Assembly: GCA_021030915.1 (NCBI GenBank)
Contig: JAGEMR010000117.1
Coordinates: 1 to 64,000, forward strand
Origin: Astrothelium macrocarpum
Lineage: Eukaryota > Ascomycota > Dothideomycetes > Trypetheliales > Trypetheliaceae
Length of the DNA stretch: 64,000 nt
Direction of reading: 5' to 3'
Part shown: positions 31,852-43,684 of the stretch, piece by piece
Position numbering within the stretch: the stretch's first letter is position 1
How the letters are laid out: every line of letters starts with the position of its first letter
Notes under the pieces: generated by a model
The model's database searches: none
The model's input: the letters and a program-made list of their open reading frames with translations, nothing else
Told to the model about the DNA's origin: nothing
Program-made: the position numbers and the translations under genes

Positions 31852-32645
31852 TTAGCGCTAACACTCAACTCATGGTCCGCAATTTTACCGTAGTACGGGT
31901 GGGACACAGTGTGTTTAAGTAGCAAGAGAGCTGAGTTGCTGGTTCAGACATGCGAATAAGGTGAAATGAAGTAAGAAGTCAGATGGGAAATTCGCAAGAC
32001 TTGTGTTGATGTCTCTGGTTACAATAGTCATATGCTGTTAGTGGCTTGTATTGCATACCGAGCCATTGTTTTGCGTTGTTGCTACATCTGACTACCTACC
32101 TTGGTCACATCTACAGTCGCAATCTCAACGTAAGTGCTTGCAGTGCGCGTCGAATGAGGTGACCAAAGTTCTGCCAATTCCCTGCTGGTGCTCGGCTGCC
32201 CCTGCCTTCACCGCCTGCAAATCCTTCGGATCCTTCCGCGCGTCCCGAAGGATCTTTTCCTCCTTTCAATTTCCACCATGCGGAATTACCGCCCTCCGTA
32301 ACTTAGTAGCCTGAAACTTCAACGTTCAATGGTACTGTGGGAGATCTTAACTCTGCACATGATTTGCGGCGAAGGAAGATGACAGTTCAATACGTCGCAG
32401 AGATCTGTGCGCAAAAAGACTTCCACCAAACGCCATCTTGTTCATACTGCAGATTCGTTACGACATTGATACCGACTATATGAAAACATAAGATAGACAC
32501 CTTGAAAGTTTGGTGGGCTCCAAAGAATCAAAGCCTGTCAATCAAAGATACGCAGCTTCAAATCTGGCAAGGGACCGCTCTACGGAGGCATGTGACAACA
32601 ATTACCTTTAGCTGGAGATTTGCGAGCAGCTCTTAGGAGAACATA
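31852..32645. other. Spacer between two disrupted genes
   Basis: 794 bp holding the promoter of the APH-like gene and the 3' flank of the HET-domain gene. No supported gene. A weak 87-codon plus-strand frame (32051-32314) has no motif. Confidence 0.5.
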
Positions 32646-34620
32646 TTACTCGATACAGATTTCAGAAGCTTCCGCCGCATTCCAGGAAACACTTTCCCCG
32701 AACATGATGCCGTCAACAAAGCAAATACCTATCAGACGGCATGATTTCGCATCTTCAAAACGAAGTACTACCGGGATGCTTAAGCCGTGGAGAACCGCAA
32801 TACGATCACTCTTGCGAGTTCCCTGAGGCAAAAGACCCAATCTATGTTTCTGAAGCAACGCAAAGCGTCGATTTGCACAGACAAGAGCTTGTGCGGACAG
32901 TGCGAGCATCCATCGGTCGAAGTCTTCCTGAGACGGCGCTTCCTGGTTGTCCATCGGGAGTTCAAGTGCGTGGCGGAACATCCGTTCAATATTTGGTAGA
33001 GCCCAATCCGCTTCGCTCATACCAAGGTCCCCGGTAATTGTTTTCCTCGTAAAGCCGCCAAGTGTTATCGTCTTGAAAACTTTGAGCAGATCTGCTGAGT
33101 CGAGTGGATCCTCCGACTGTGAAACCAACGATGCTGCTATGAGTGGTAGAACATCGCGGATAAGGCTATCTTTTCTGATCATATCGGACACCTTGTCTGG
33201 TACTTCACAGTCAATGATTTCGTCGACGACGTCAACGGGCTCTCCTCTTGTGAGTAGCTGTCTGTCGAACCTAGTCGCCACATCAAGATGTACACGACCT
33301 TGAGCAGCTCGGAACTGATGGTCGGTCGGGTCAATCATTTCGAATGTGTTTGTCGTCGCTTTCGCCGTCCAGTCTGGGACCCAACTAGGAAGACTGGGGA
33401 ATCCGCCACCGATGCGCTCAGGAGCATGTGCGCACACTAGTAACGAAGATCTCGCTCTTATTATCTTCCTTGTCACATCCGTATAAAGCTCGTCAGTAGC
33501 TCGCCCAAGGTTCACGTTGACAGGCTCCATAGGCATGTCTTCAGCTTGCATACCAAGCAAAGCGAATATTCTGTCATTCGGCTTGCTGCAATCGTAGTTT
33601 CGGGCGTTGTCCAATAGCATGAGCAAAGGTCTGGGCAGGTTGCGCTGCATTCGAAGCTGCCAATGTGAGATCAGGGTCAATGCTGCCCTGCTGATTGAAT
33701 GATCGACACCGAAGCTGCTATCACTGCCAAGAAAGTATGATACTCTTGTAAATACTTGCAGCGTCGTGTTTCTTTTGCCACAGACAACTACTACTTTTGA
33801 GATAGCATTTGGTCCTAGAAGCACAACTTCTTGAAATGTCCACAGGCGTGTGAACCACAGCCTTCGCAAGCACTGTGCGAAGGCTGCCCACCCTGGATCT
33901 GTTACTGGAGGCAAGCGATCTCTTTTGTAGAAGCTCTGAAGCTCTTCCCGGATCCTTGAATGTGGGTGCGTTACACAAAATCGGATGATTTCATTCGGGA
34001 GATCCTCTGCAGCCGGGATCAAACCATTTTCACCACATAGCTTCCGGGCAAACTCAAAGCCGGTATTGCTGTCTTCAATCTCTGGTCCAAGCCAGATCAC
34101 GCAGGTTCCAGCATCTTGAATAGATGTCTCCCATGATCCTGATTTGTTCCGATTTCTCATCATCATCAGCCTGATTGATACACACCTGGTCCACCCACAG
34201 GAGAGAGCGCGGCGCTATGTTATTGACAGCCGTCCAAGCATTCGGAGTAACCAACAACACGCTACCTCCGCTCTCGTTGCCAAGCGTGAGTGGTGCGATG
34301 GCGTCTCCACTCCCCCATTCAGCCCATGCGTATGATAACGCCACGTACTGTAGGCCTGGTTCATCGAGAGACCTTTCCTCGATCAGAAAATGATTTAAGA
34401 TCGATCCGTTCACCCATGAAGTTCGTTGTGGGTCGTGGTTAGGCTTGATAAGCCGGATTGATCTCGGTCTGGAAAGGGGCTGGTGTGTATACCTGCGGTA
34501 GAAAAGCCGCTCCCCATTGTCTTTATGGATGTGATAGCCATCTGCCTGCGCTATGTATCTAGGAACGGCAGGTTCAACGTGGTGCTGAGCATTAGTAGTG
34601 TTGCTTCGAGCTTGCTGCAT
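32646..34620 (-). pseudogene. HET-domain gene with a single-base frameshift
   Basis: Two overlapping frames together give a heterokaryon-incompatibility protein of about 657 residues. The first (34620 to about 34113) carries the HET domain start: YVALSYAW, then SLLWVDQVCINQADDDEKSEQ and IMGDIYSR. The second frame continues exactly where the family reads on, CVIWLGPE, and runs to the stop at 32646. The switch needs removal of one base near 34113 (plus-strand A in the GCATCTT context). Total length is 3n+1, which fits one inserted base. No intron fits. HET proteins trigger cell death after fusion of unlike strains, and their loss is common. Assembly error is the alternative. Confidence 0.82.
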
Positions 34621-35577
34621 CTTGGGCTCGACGTCTCCTGTCGCGGCAAAGTTAGTAATCGTGTGAGAGGTTCTTCTCAGATCTCATATCATACTCTCTA
34701 AATGCGCGGCTCTTCACAGAAGATAGGCTGAGCTAGGCAAAGCACGTGTTCAGCCTTGCAGGTCAGTACGATGTGAATTTAAGGTATGCACAGAAATCTG
34801 GAGAATGGTTTTATACAGTCTTATAAAAATTTAAGTATTCTATTTTCGGAAAAAGGTATTTGATTATGTATGCTTGCAATGCTTAAACATATATCTATTA
34901 TATCCCAGTTGGCTTATCTTAGCTATAACAACAACCTTTAAGAACGGGTAGGTTCTAGAGCGACGTCAAAAGCAAAAAAGAGTCATACCTAAACGCGCAG
35001 CTGCGCACCTCTCGAAACTGCCCATCTTCATGTTTAAATTTCGTCTCATCTCTCTTCACTGCATTTGCTCATTCAAACAGAATAAGTGGCATAGCTTTCC
35101 ATCGATTTCACTAGTCTATTACTGGATCATCGATAAGGTGTCCTGACAATCTGGAGAGACCTTAACAAGGATGGGGGATATAAAGCTTGCCAGATGTTTA
35201 TGCAAGTGTCTCGATACTAATATCGATGCAATATATTGGGACTATACACACCCGGGGACTGCTTTTGCCATATTCGATATCGAGATCTGATGATCAGACC
35301 AAAACATCCAAATGATTTAGTCTGGTAGTCTCGTAGTTTCATGGCTTCGCAAGACTCATCTTGAACAGGTGTTCAATTTGGTAGAGCCTCTGATCAAATT
35401 TTGAATGATCAATGACAGCTATGTTTCTGTATACAATGATCCAATTCAGACGCATTGCAAGTATCCTTTTCGCAAAACTTGCTATACAATCCAACGACCT
35501 TTTCCCCACTGCAAACGCCATGCTTCTAAAGCTAATATGCTTAATACTCACGAAAATAATTACAAAGCGACCACCAA
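34621..35577. other. AT-richer gap between HET gene and NUP170
   Basis: 957 bp without a supported gene. AT content rises at about 34780-34920. It holds the HET gene promoter and the NUP170 3' flank. Confidence 0.5.
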
Positions 35578-38500
35578 TCATCTCAGCGCAGCTTCTAAAT
35601 CGCTTCTCAAAACGTCGCACTCCTCGTTCTCCCTCTCCGACATCGTTCCCCCCTGCCTCACGACCCTCAAAAGCTCCGCCACCTGTGTGCCACTCTCTGT
35701 ACCTCCACAGGGGCCCCCGACAGCTCTCCGCGTCTCATCCAACCATACCTTCACCAGATACACGATTTCGGTCGCGATGTAGCGCCGGTTGCGACCGTGG
35801 AAGGGCGCCTCGTTGCCAACGTACTGCAGCTCTAGGATTTGAGAAAGGTCCTCGCGCGGGATGTCGAGGTCGAGGAAGACGGAGAGCACCCAGTGCGGGT
35901 GGCCGACGCCGCGCTGGTACTCGATGGAGTAGCGAAGGAGAAGGGGGAGGAGGAAGGCTGGTCACGAAAGGTGAGTTGTGGATCACGAAATTTGGAAGGA
36001 GTGGGGGGGGGGACTTACTAGGATTGAAGACCCACTCTGACCTCTGGAGCTTCCGGCCCATGGTTCGCACAGTTTCTGCGACGCGCTCCCACGGCTGCGT
36101 GTTCTTGTCTGCTTCGGCAGCAGAATGCTCGCGGGCGATGAGATTCTGCCATGTGGAGATGATGTCGGTTTTGTTGCGGTAGTTTGCACAAACAAAGGTC
36201 TGTAGTGCGAGATCGTAGTATCCGGCTGGGTCGATGTATATATTGAAGAGTGTGTCCACGTCTTGTATCTTTCCCTCCAATTGCTTAAGAACAGCTGTTC
36301 GTCGCTCACCTTGCAGACGAGCATCAGATTTGAGTCTCTGGAGGAGGTCTGATTGGATGTCGGCGAGCTCGATTAGATCGCTAGCTTCGCGCAAGAGTTC
36401 TTGTCTTGTCAATCCAGGAGTTCCATATTTGGAGAGACTGCCTCCCCTACCAGTCGATGCATTGGCTCGGGCTCGGGCGAGATATTCGATTCTAGAATCT
36501 AGCGAAATGTCAAATTCGCTCTTAGCAAGATGCAATTGGACCTGTGCGGCATCCCAGAATTCTCTCCTACGGGCATGGTAACTCCATAGCAGATCGGCCT
36601 TGTCTTGTTCTTCCCGGGATCGTCGGTCGAGGTATTTGACAACAAATGGTGATCGGATTTCCAGCAGCCGTTCACTCCAGCCCTGGCTCAAGTACCAATC
36701 GTATAAATTGGTCTGAAAGACTTCGTCTTCTGATTCGTTAATGACGTCATACGCTTCGCTCTTTCTTCTTCCGACGGCGGTATAATGGCCATCCAAATAT
36801 CCTGGATCGTTTGCAGAAACCCGGTCGACAGCCTCGATTACTTTGTGAATCAGCTCATAACATCTCCTACGTGCTTCATACAGATCTTTTTTGGAATCCT
36901 GCTCACAAAGTCAGCAAGGAATCCAGTGATATCCTGCAATTACTCACCATGTCCGGGCGGCCTTGTTCAATCCAAACCAAGGCACGATTGCTGGGATCCA
37001 ATGCTTTGGCAACATCCAAACACAACTGGATAGCCCCTAAGCTCATGTCAGTTTTTGCGCAAAAAGTATGGATATGTTCCAACTGACCAGCAAAAAATTC
37101 CAGATTGATATATTGCTCAATGATAGACGGCAGCTGCTCCATTGTCAGAGCGGCAGCGACCTTTTGAAATAGCTTCAGGCTTTCATTCAATGAAGCGCGG
37201 CCGCGTTCGCTGTTTGATCCAGCTTCCAGTGCTTTCTTCAGCATCTCCTGGGCTTTGAAAATGACAACGTCATCCGCGCTGCAGAAGCTTCCACACTTGC
37301 GACGGAGGGCCTCTGCAATGGTATCGACATTGGAACCCGCAGCAATGTTACGGTTGACAATTGCCTTCACCAACTCCTTGGCTAGATCTTTGCCTACCGA
37401 AGAACAAAATAGCGCCTCGAAAGTAAGATTCTTTACTTCCCGTCTGATGGATTCGGGTAAGGATAGGATGACCTCGTCTGTCCGTTCCTGAAATAGGACA
37501 AGCACGAACGCAATACCCTCGATGACATTATCAATGAGCCGTGATATTGAGTACATGGCTTGGTGTTCTCCTTGCAGCGCGACTTCTTCCACCCGTGAAG
37601 TGACGTGCCTCAACGCTTCTGGTCCTGAAAGTCCTTCAATGAAGGGCTTGTTTTTGTCCAGGAATTCGGAGAGTCGGTTGACATCCTTTTGAATCTCTTG
37701 CAGTCGCGTTAACGACGATGGGGGTACAAATTTCAGCCCTCCAGTTGGAACAATGGTCTCTTTGACGATAGGCGCTCTCCAGATTGATCGCGTGAGCCTT
37801 TCCAAGTAAAGTGACAGGCCTTTGTGTCTTGAAGAAGGTTCCACATTCTCAATGGAAAGAGTACTGTGATCGAGCATTCCAATATCATTGACCCTCGCTC
37901 CAGTACCAAACTCAACATAGATCTTCCGTGCGAACTCCAAAATGTCGGGATCAGTAATAGTAGATACGTGTAGGTCTGCAGTATCAACACCTTGACCGCA
38001 AGCAACAGCCAAAGCAGTCGCCATAGTCTCGCTGCGGCCATAAAGTGCCGAAAACTTTTTCACTTGGCCCTCCAAACCTTCATCCCCTCCCCCATTGCGT
38101 ATGGCTGTTGCAAAAATGTCAACAAGTCGTCGACGACGCAAAATATGAACGCCACCACTTGTTAGAACAGCAATCTCGGTCGCAGGCTGATCGAATTGGA
38201 CGGCCATTTCGTTTCCAAATCCCTGGGGGGAAGATGAAGCGCCAAATGGTGGAGTTAAAAGCCCAACATCTTGGACAGTGCCACCTAATGAGAGATAAAC
38301 GCCGAGTTCCGGATATTTGGTTACCTGAGAGCTATCCCTCCCAAGTGCAATACGTGCTGATTCAGGTGCAGACATGAAGACTTGATCATTCTCTGCTTGG
38401 AGATTTAGACGGAAGAAGGTCAGATTGAAGCCTGGGGAGAAGCGATAAACTTGATGTGTCTTAATGAGAGTCCTTGCGTTTACATCCAAAGGTGCTGAAG

Positions 38501-39928
38501 GTTGACCAAGACCGCCAGGCGTTAGTAGGGAGGGTCGTGGTGAACGTAAAGCAGCAGTTTCAGAGGGCGGAAACTTGACGTGATGCACTTGCATGCTTGT
38601 TGGTGGATTGGCTTGATTCTGAGAGTAATACGAGTAGCCTGAAGTTGCGCTGAAAAATATTCGACAGCCTGAGGTCGTAGTCGCCTGCAGGGTTAGGCGA
38701 GACGTTTCATTGGCTGGGATGGTACTGATCGAAGCAATCTCGAATTGAAGTGGTTGTAATAGCTCAGAGTTCCGTGGAACCATGTGTGTAAGATTACTCG
38801 TAACATTGGAACGGGACTTGCTAAGGACGTGTTCGAGAACATTGGTAGTTTTGATGTGGAAAACACGGATGTTGGATTGGTTCGACAGGGTATAGAGGAG
38901 GTTTCTGGAGTCATCAATGACCATCTGTTTGATCTTCTCCTGTGGCGCACTGGCTCCGAATGAAATAGTAGGTAGGATTTTCTTAAAACCCGTGGTGGTG
39001 TGGTTGATCTTGCCTACGTTGCTTTTGAACCAACCAACTTGCGCTTGGTAAAGGAGCTCGTAGATTTCGTTGTTGGATTCGCCTCCAAAGAAGACTCTTC
39101 CACTTTTGTTCGACGAAGCGACGAAATTGACTGGGACCCCGCGAATGGACATGCTCATGCCAGTCTCACTAAGATCGAATTTAGCGGCTCCTTCAGGTCC
39201 ATCCGCGGGAGCGACACCCAGGATGACGAGTTCTACTGTAGTTGCTATTACGAGCATGTACTTTATGTGCGGTTTGAATACATTTGCGCGGGGTTTGACA
39301 AGCTTCACAGCCGTAATGTTGTTGGTAAGGCCTTCGTAGCCGCTAATTGTCGCATTAGGGCTTTTGTAGTCCCAAAAGTAGAAAGCATTGTCGATTGTGA
39401 TCCAAACATGGCCCAACTCGGGAAACAACCCCATCTTAGTAGACATTTGCGCAAGGTTGTACTGCTCCAAGACCGCGTCTGGAATGTCGTATGTTGCAAT
39501 CTTCTGAAATGGTGTCCAGGCGGTGTTTGGTCCCATAATGTCGTACTCGGAGGAGATACCCTCTGTTAAGGTGTCAGTAAAGCGCATCCAGCAATATGCC
39601 AAAACTAAAACTTACGAGTAATGTATTGGTCCAGCTCAAGAAATCTGGCTTCCTGCACCAAAGTCTCGTTGATGGTTTTTCGAGCGCGTTCAACTGGGCT
39701 CAGTTGCGGCATTGCTGTACTCGATGCCTGACCGGTCACTTGTTGAGGCGCTGCCACAGTGATAGCTTGGCTAGGCGCATTATAGAACGATCTTTGCGAA
39801 GGCAGTGTCGAGGACTGTCGAAAGATGTGTGGTCTCTGGGTGGATGTCTGCTGCCGAGTCGTTGCTGGAGTATGCATGAAGCCGCCCGGTAGGCGCTGCG
39901 GCGTCTGAGGGCCAGCAACAGCAGCCAT
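35578..39928 (-). CDS. NUP170: Nuclear pore inner-ring nucleoporin Nup170/Nup155
   Basis: Four exons: 39928-39616, 39562-36948, 36898-36019 and 35957-35578 (introns 53, 49 and 61 bp), 1395 residues, the expected size. It is a scaffold of the inner pore ring, binding Nup53/59 and the membrane. A disordered Gln/Pro/Thr-rich N-terminus (1-80) is followed by the Nucleoporin_N beta-propeller region (about 90-560, starting at LELDQYIT and ISSEYDIMGPNTAWTP) and the alpha-solenoid Nucleoporin_C region to the end. Junctions were chosen by phase, and the C-terminal exon restores the conserved LLLRYSIEYQRG segment. No defect is seen. It is divergent from AIM41. Confidence 0.95.
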
Positions 39929-40332
39929 TATGTATGCAATAAGGATTCGAAAAAGGCGAAATATGTGTGTCTAGTCACTGTCTGTTGAGAGATTTGCTTG
40001 CTCAAAGGATGTGCAAAGAAATGAAGTCGGCGCGCACAATGGTGGATGAAGGGCGGTAATTCTTCATGAGGAGGAATGCCGTGAAGATTGATGAATGAAA
40101 TCACACATTTGTGAGGCAAGACGAGGACAATGGGAGCTGTGATGTCTGCAGCAAAATGTCTATTGTCGCTGTCCGCGCGCAGGAAAAGTCGCGCGCAGCT
40201 CCCCAAAGACCTCAATGGACCCTGACTCAACCCCTGCTCGAGGGTTGGCGAGCTGTGTATTTTACAGGGTAATCACTCTTCTTATTTTCTATTCATGTCA
40301 ACGCTCCTTTCGAGCAGGCACTAGTTTTCAAC
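39929..40332. promoter_or_regulatory. Divergent promoter region, NUP170 / AIM41
   Basis: 404 bp between opposite start codons. A GCGCGC-containing patch (about 40175-40200) lies in the middle. No obvious TATA box is seen on either strand near the expected distance. Confidence 0.55.
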
Positions 40333-40890
40333 ATGTCCCACCTCTTTCGTGTCCATCGTCTGCGCTATCCCTATGTCTGCCCACGATGCCTCTACTCGAC
40401 ACCTGCTGCTCCACCAGCACCTCCTTTGCTGCTTAAACTCCGCTCAGATCTGAAGACTGCCATGAAAGTAAAGGATACCAACCGCCTCAATGTTTTGAGA
40501 GCACTACTTGCCGAAGTCACCAATGCTGCGAAAACCTCGTCGCCTATTAAATCCGATATGCAACTATTATCATTACTGCGCAAACGCGCAGCGGCTTCGA
40601 AGGCAGCCGCCACTGAATTTCAAGATGCGGGGAGAGCAGACCTACGGGAAAAAGAGGAGGGACAGGCTTCTGTAATGGAGGAATACATAGGCGGTGTGCC
40701 GGTATTGGGGGACGACGAAATTAAGAAGGTCGTTTCTGAGCGAACACAGCAGCTCAAGACAGAAGGCACAAAGCTTGATATGGGTAATGTGCTTAAAGCA
40801 TTGCTTGGACCTGGCGGTGATTTTGATGGAAAACCAGTAGAGCGAGCAGACGTTGCGAGAGAGGTGAAAGCTGCTTTGGCGCAGTCATAA
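40333..40890 (+). CDS. AIM41: Mitochondrial YqeY-family protein (AIM41 homologue)
   Basis: A 185-residue intronless protein. The first about 24 residues are basic and hydroxylated with an RCLYST motif, which fits a mitochondrial presequence. The remainder is a YqeY/GatB-tail-like domain: LRSDLKTAMKVKD, LNVLRALLAEV, a helical block with the family SDMQLLSLLRK segment, then VLGDDEIKKVV and a C-terminal VAREVKAAL helix. The fold resembles the tRNA-binding tail of GatB amidotransferase subunits. Yeast Aim41 is mitochondrial with an unclear role. Length and order are normal for the family. Confidence 0.9.
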   Translation: MSHLFRVHRLRYPYVCPRCLYSTPAAPPAPPLLLKLRSDLKTAMKVKDTNRLNVLRALLAEVTNAAKTSSPIKSDMQLLSLLRKRAAASKAAATEFQDAGRADLREKEEGQASVMEEYIGGVPVLGDDEIKKVVSERTQQLKTEGTKLDMGNVLKALLGPGGDFDGKPVERADVAREVKAALAQS

Positions 40891-42037
40891 AACCAGTTAC
40901 CGACATTCGCCTGATTCACCTTTAGGCACTCACCCAGATTAGATGAATGGGACCATAGTCAATCTGAACCTAAGATTACTGCGGGTAAAACTTACTTCGA
41001 TCGACTTGTATGTACACTACTCTACTAAAGAAGCGCGGTACCAAATACATTGCAATCACTAAAAACAGGCGAATATCTATAAATCGAGATAGCGATGTCA
41101 CGATTTCTGGTCCTCTGGACGAGAGATAAAGTTCTGATGAGGGGGGAATCCGTAAAATATCTCACGTCTGATTGTCACTGATTTCAACGCAAAGACAACA
41201 TTTTGGACAATCAAGAGGATGGCGGATAATTCCAATCCTATGTTCTCAATATCCATACACCTTTCTCATCCACTCTGAACTCTGGTTATTCTGTTCAAGG
41301 AGCCGAGCGCAATGTAATCAAGTAGTTGATAGGCATGTCTTCAAGTTCTCGCAGCTATATTCCGTTCTTCTAAGATGCGCTGTTTGATCTAGCAAGGCCT
41401 TACTAGTCTCGGTCTTTATGATTTATTTGTGAGGGAATTATGCGCACGTGGCTTAGCTTGTGCTTAGACAGATGGACGAATCAGCAATGCATCTGTCAGA
41501 ACAGGGGAGCTTACCATTTCATGATACACATATTTCGGGTGAGTCCTCAGTCTAGCGCAAGCCACATTAGCTCAAGTAATTTGCCGTATCATTGATCCAA
41601 ACATAAAACCATCATCTCTAGACGACTCCGCCTTTCTACAATGTCCAGTGGAACTCCTTGCAATCAGAAAATACAAATCCGAAAAAAGGCCTTAGGTCCT
41701 TTGTACATATTTATCCCGACAGGACACTTTCGTTTTCTTAGCCTTTCTCCAGCTATATAGGGAGTATTTCCTGTATGGAAGAATTATTGACTGTGCCACA
41801 GATAGTGCTGATTCTGATTACGCCACGAGGATCCATCGTGCTTGGCAAAGTATGCCGGAACTGGGGGCCTTAATTGTAAGCTTTCGACGGGGAGCATTAT
41901 TTGATTTCACAACATCTCCATATTCTCACCGGTCTTCTCTTACATTTACCCCTCTCCTGCTTAATCTTGTACGTTTGATTCTTATGCTTGTGCCTGCTTA
42001 TCGAAAGCAAATGTAAAGAAATAAAGGAGAAATTTGC
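40891..42037. other. 1.1 kb gap without supported genes
   Basis: This contains the AIM41 3' flank and the GMC oxidoreductase promoter. A TATATAGG-like sequence near 41754-41761 lies about 280 bp before the oxidoreductase ATG. Open frames are short. Confidence 0.5.
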
Positions 42038-43684
42038 ATGAAAATGGGAACATCTGTTTACGACTACATTGTAGTCGGTGGCGGACTCGCTGGATGTGTC
42101 ATTGCTTCTCGGCTTCATCGAAGTGACAAGAAACCCAAAGTGCTCCTTCTTGAGGCTGGACCCGACCCAACAGGCAATCCAAACACTATAACTCTGCTCG
42201 GTGGCTTTGCGTTGCTTGGTTCGGATCTAGACTATGGTTATAAGACTGTTCCTCAGTCAAACACAAACGGACGGGTACACACGTTGTACGCTGGGAAAAC
42301 ACTTGGTGGTGGTACCACGATCAACTTCGGGGGGTGGTCACGGGCCGATCCAGCCGATTATGATGAGTGGGCAAGGACTGTTGGAGACGACCGTTGGAGT
42401 TATGAAGGAATGATTCCATGGCTGCGTAAATCCGAGAGTTTCTTTGACTCCAACGCCGACCCTTCCAAGCACGGGTTCAAGGGCCCCATACATGTCGTTT
42501 CAATCAAGGGTAGCGATCCGAATCGAATATACCCTTTGCGTGATCGTGTTCACTCCGCCTGGTCAGAGCTTGGCGTATCAAGGACTTCAGACTCGGGCAA
42601 GATAGTTGGAATTTCTGAATTTCACGAAAATTCGAATCAGGGCTTACGTCAACCTTCATATCTGGCTTATAGTCTTGAGGGAGTCGCTGTTTTAACTCAT
42701 GCCGTAGTCCATCGGGTTGAGTTCAGTGGTAATACTGCGACTGGCGTTTCGCTTGCAGATGGTCGTCGGTTTGTTGCGCACCAGGAAGTCATTCTCTGCG
42801 CTGGCGCTTTTCGAACGCCTCAAATTTTGATGCTGTCTGGTATCGGACCCCGGCATATCCTAAAGAAGCACGGCATACCTGAGAAATGCGAATCTCCTCA
42901 AGTTGGTCAAAACCTTCATGACCATTTTGCCTTACTTCTTGCCTTCAAGCTACGAGACCCATCAAAAGGTCTCTCTCTGGGTAGTCCAAATTTCAACAAT
43001 CCTGCCTTTTTCAAAGGTATGCCGTGTGATTGGTTAGTTAACGAAAGTGTTCCCGATAGCCTCCTAAGTGATCTCTCAAGCGAAGACACAACCAATGGTA
43101 ATTCTTCCAAAGATTCCTCGTTTCACTCCGGACGTGCTCATGCTGAGCACATGGTAATGTATGCCCCGGCTAGTGTTCCTGGTATTCCTGCAGACGGTAG
43201 CCACATTGCGACTTCCACAATGCTTGTACTGCCAACCTCTCGAGGGAACATCACGCTCGCTTCTGCTGACCCTATTGATTATCCACGTATTAATTCAAGT
43301 TTTTATTCAACATTGGCTGATCAGCGGACACTCGTTTGGGCTTCTCGTCGTATTATCAAAGTAATGCTTGACTCGGCAGCACTTCGCGACGAGATAGAGG
43401 CGGAGTCTCCACCCATAATCGAAGGCCAATCTTTCGAGCCGTTGACTATGGAAGCACCCGATTCAGTCATTGATGATCGAATCCGGAAGACTGGTGTCAT
43501 GCATCAGCACTCTGGTGGAACAGCGGCAATGGGTACGGTGACTGATACCGAGTGCAGGGTCAAAGGTGTCAGCAGTTTGAGGGTAGTGGATGCGAGCGTA
43601 GTACCAGTGCCTATGGGAGGTCATCCGCAGAGTACGCTATATGCTTTGGCTGAGCAGATGGCTGACATAATAGCTCGGGCCTAA
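42038..43684 (+). CDS. GMC-family FAD-dependent oxidoreductase
   Basis: An intronless 548-residue flavoprotein. The N-terminal FAD-binding motif YIVVGGGLAG is at about 10-19, with the ribose-binding LLLEAG segment near 36-41. The GMC signature 1 region GKTLGGGTTINFGGW lies near 86-100, and signature 2 ILMLSGIGP near 264-272. Near the C-terminus are the active-site His pair: HQHSGG starting at 489 and GHPQS with His529. There is no signal peptide, so it is probably intracellular. Family members oxidise alcohols, sugars, choline or aromatic alcohols; which one cannot be read here. A loop at about 345-370, rich in Ser, Asp and Gly, looks like a lineage-specific insertion. There is an in-frame second ATG at codon 3. 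Confidence 0.9.
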   Translation: MKMGTSVYDYIVVGGGLAGCVIASRLHRSDKKPKVLLLEAGPDPTGNPNTITLLGGFALLGSDLDYGYKTVPQSNTNGRVHTLYAGKTLGGGTTINFGGWSRADPADYDEWARTVGDDRWSYEGMIPWLRKSESFFDSNADPSKHGFKGPIHVVSIKGSDPNRIYPLRDRVHSAWSELGVSRTSDSGKIVGISEFHENSNQGLRQPSYLAYSLEGVAVLTHAVVHRVEFSGNTATGVSLADGRRFVAHQEVILCAGAFRTPQILMLSGIGPRHILKKHGIPEKCESPQVGQNLHDHFALLLAFKLRDPSKGLSLGSPNFNNPAFFKGMPCDWLVNESVPDSLLSDLSSEDTTNGNSSKDSSFHSGRAHAEHMVMYAPASVPGIPADGSHIATSTMLVLPTSRGNITLASADPIDYPRINSSFYSTLADQRTLVWASRRIIKVMLDSAALRDEIEAESPPIIEGQSFEPLTMEAPDSVIDDRIRKTGVMHQHSGGTAAMGTVTDTECRVKGVSSLRVVDASVVPVPMGGHPQSTLYALAEQMADIIARA

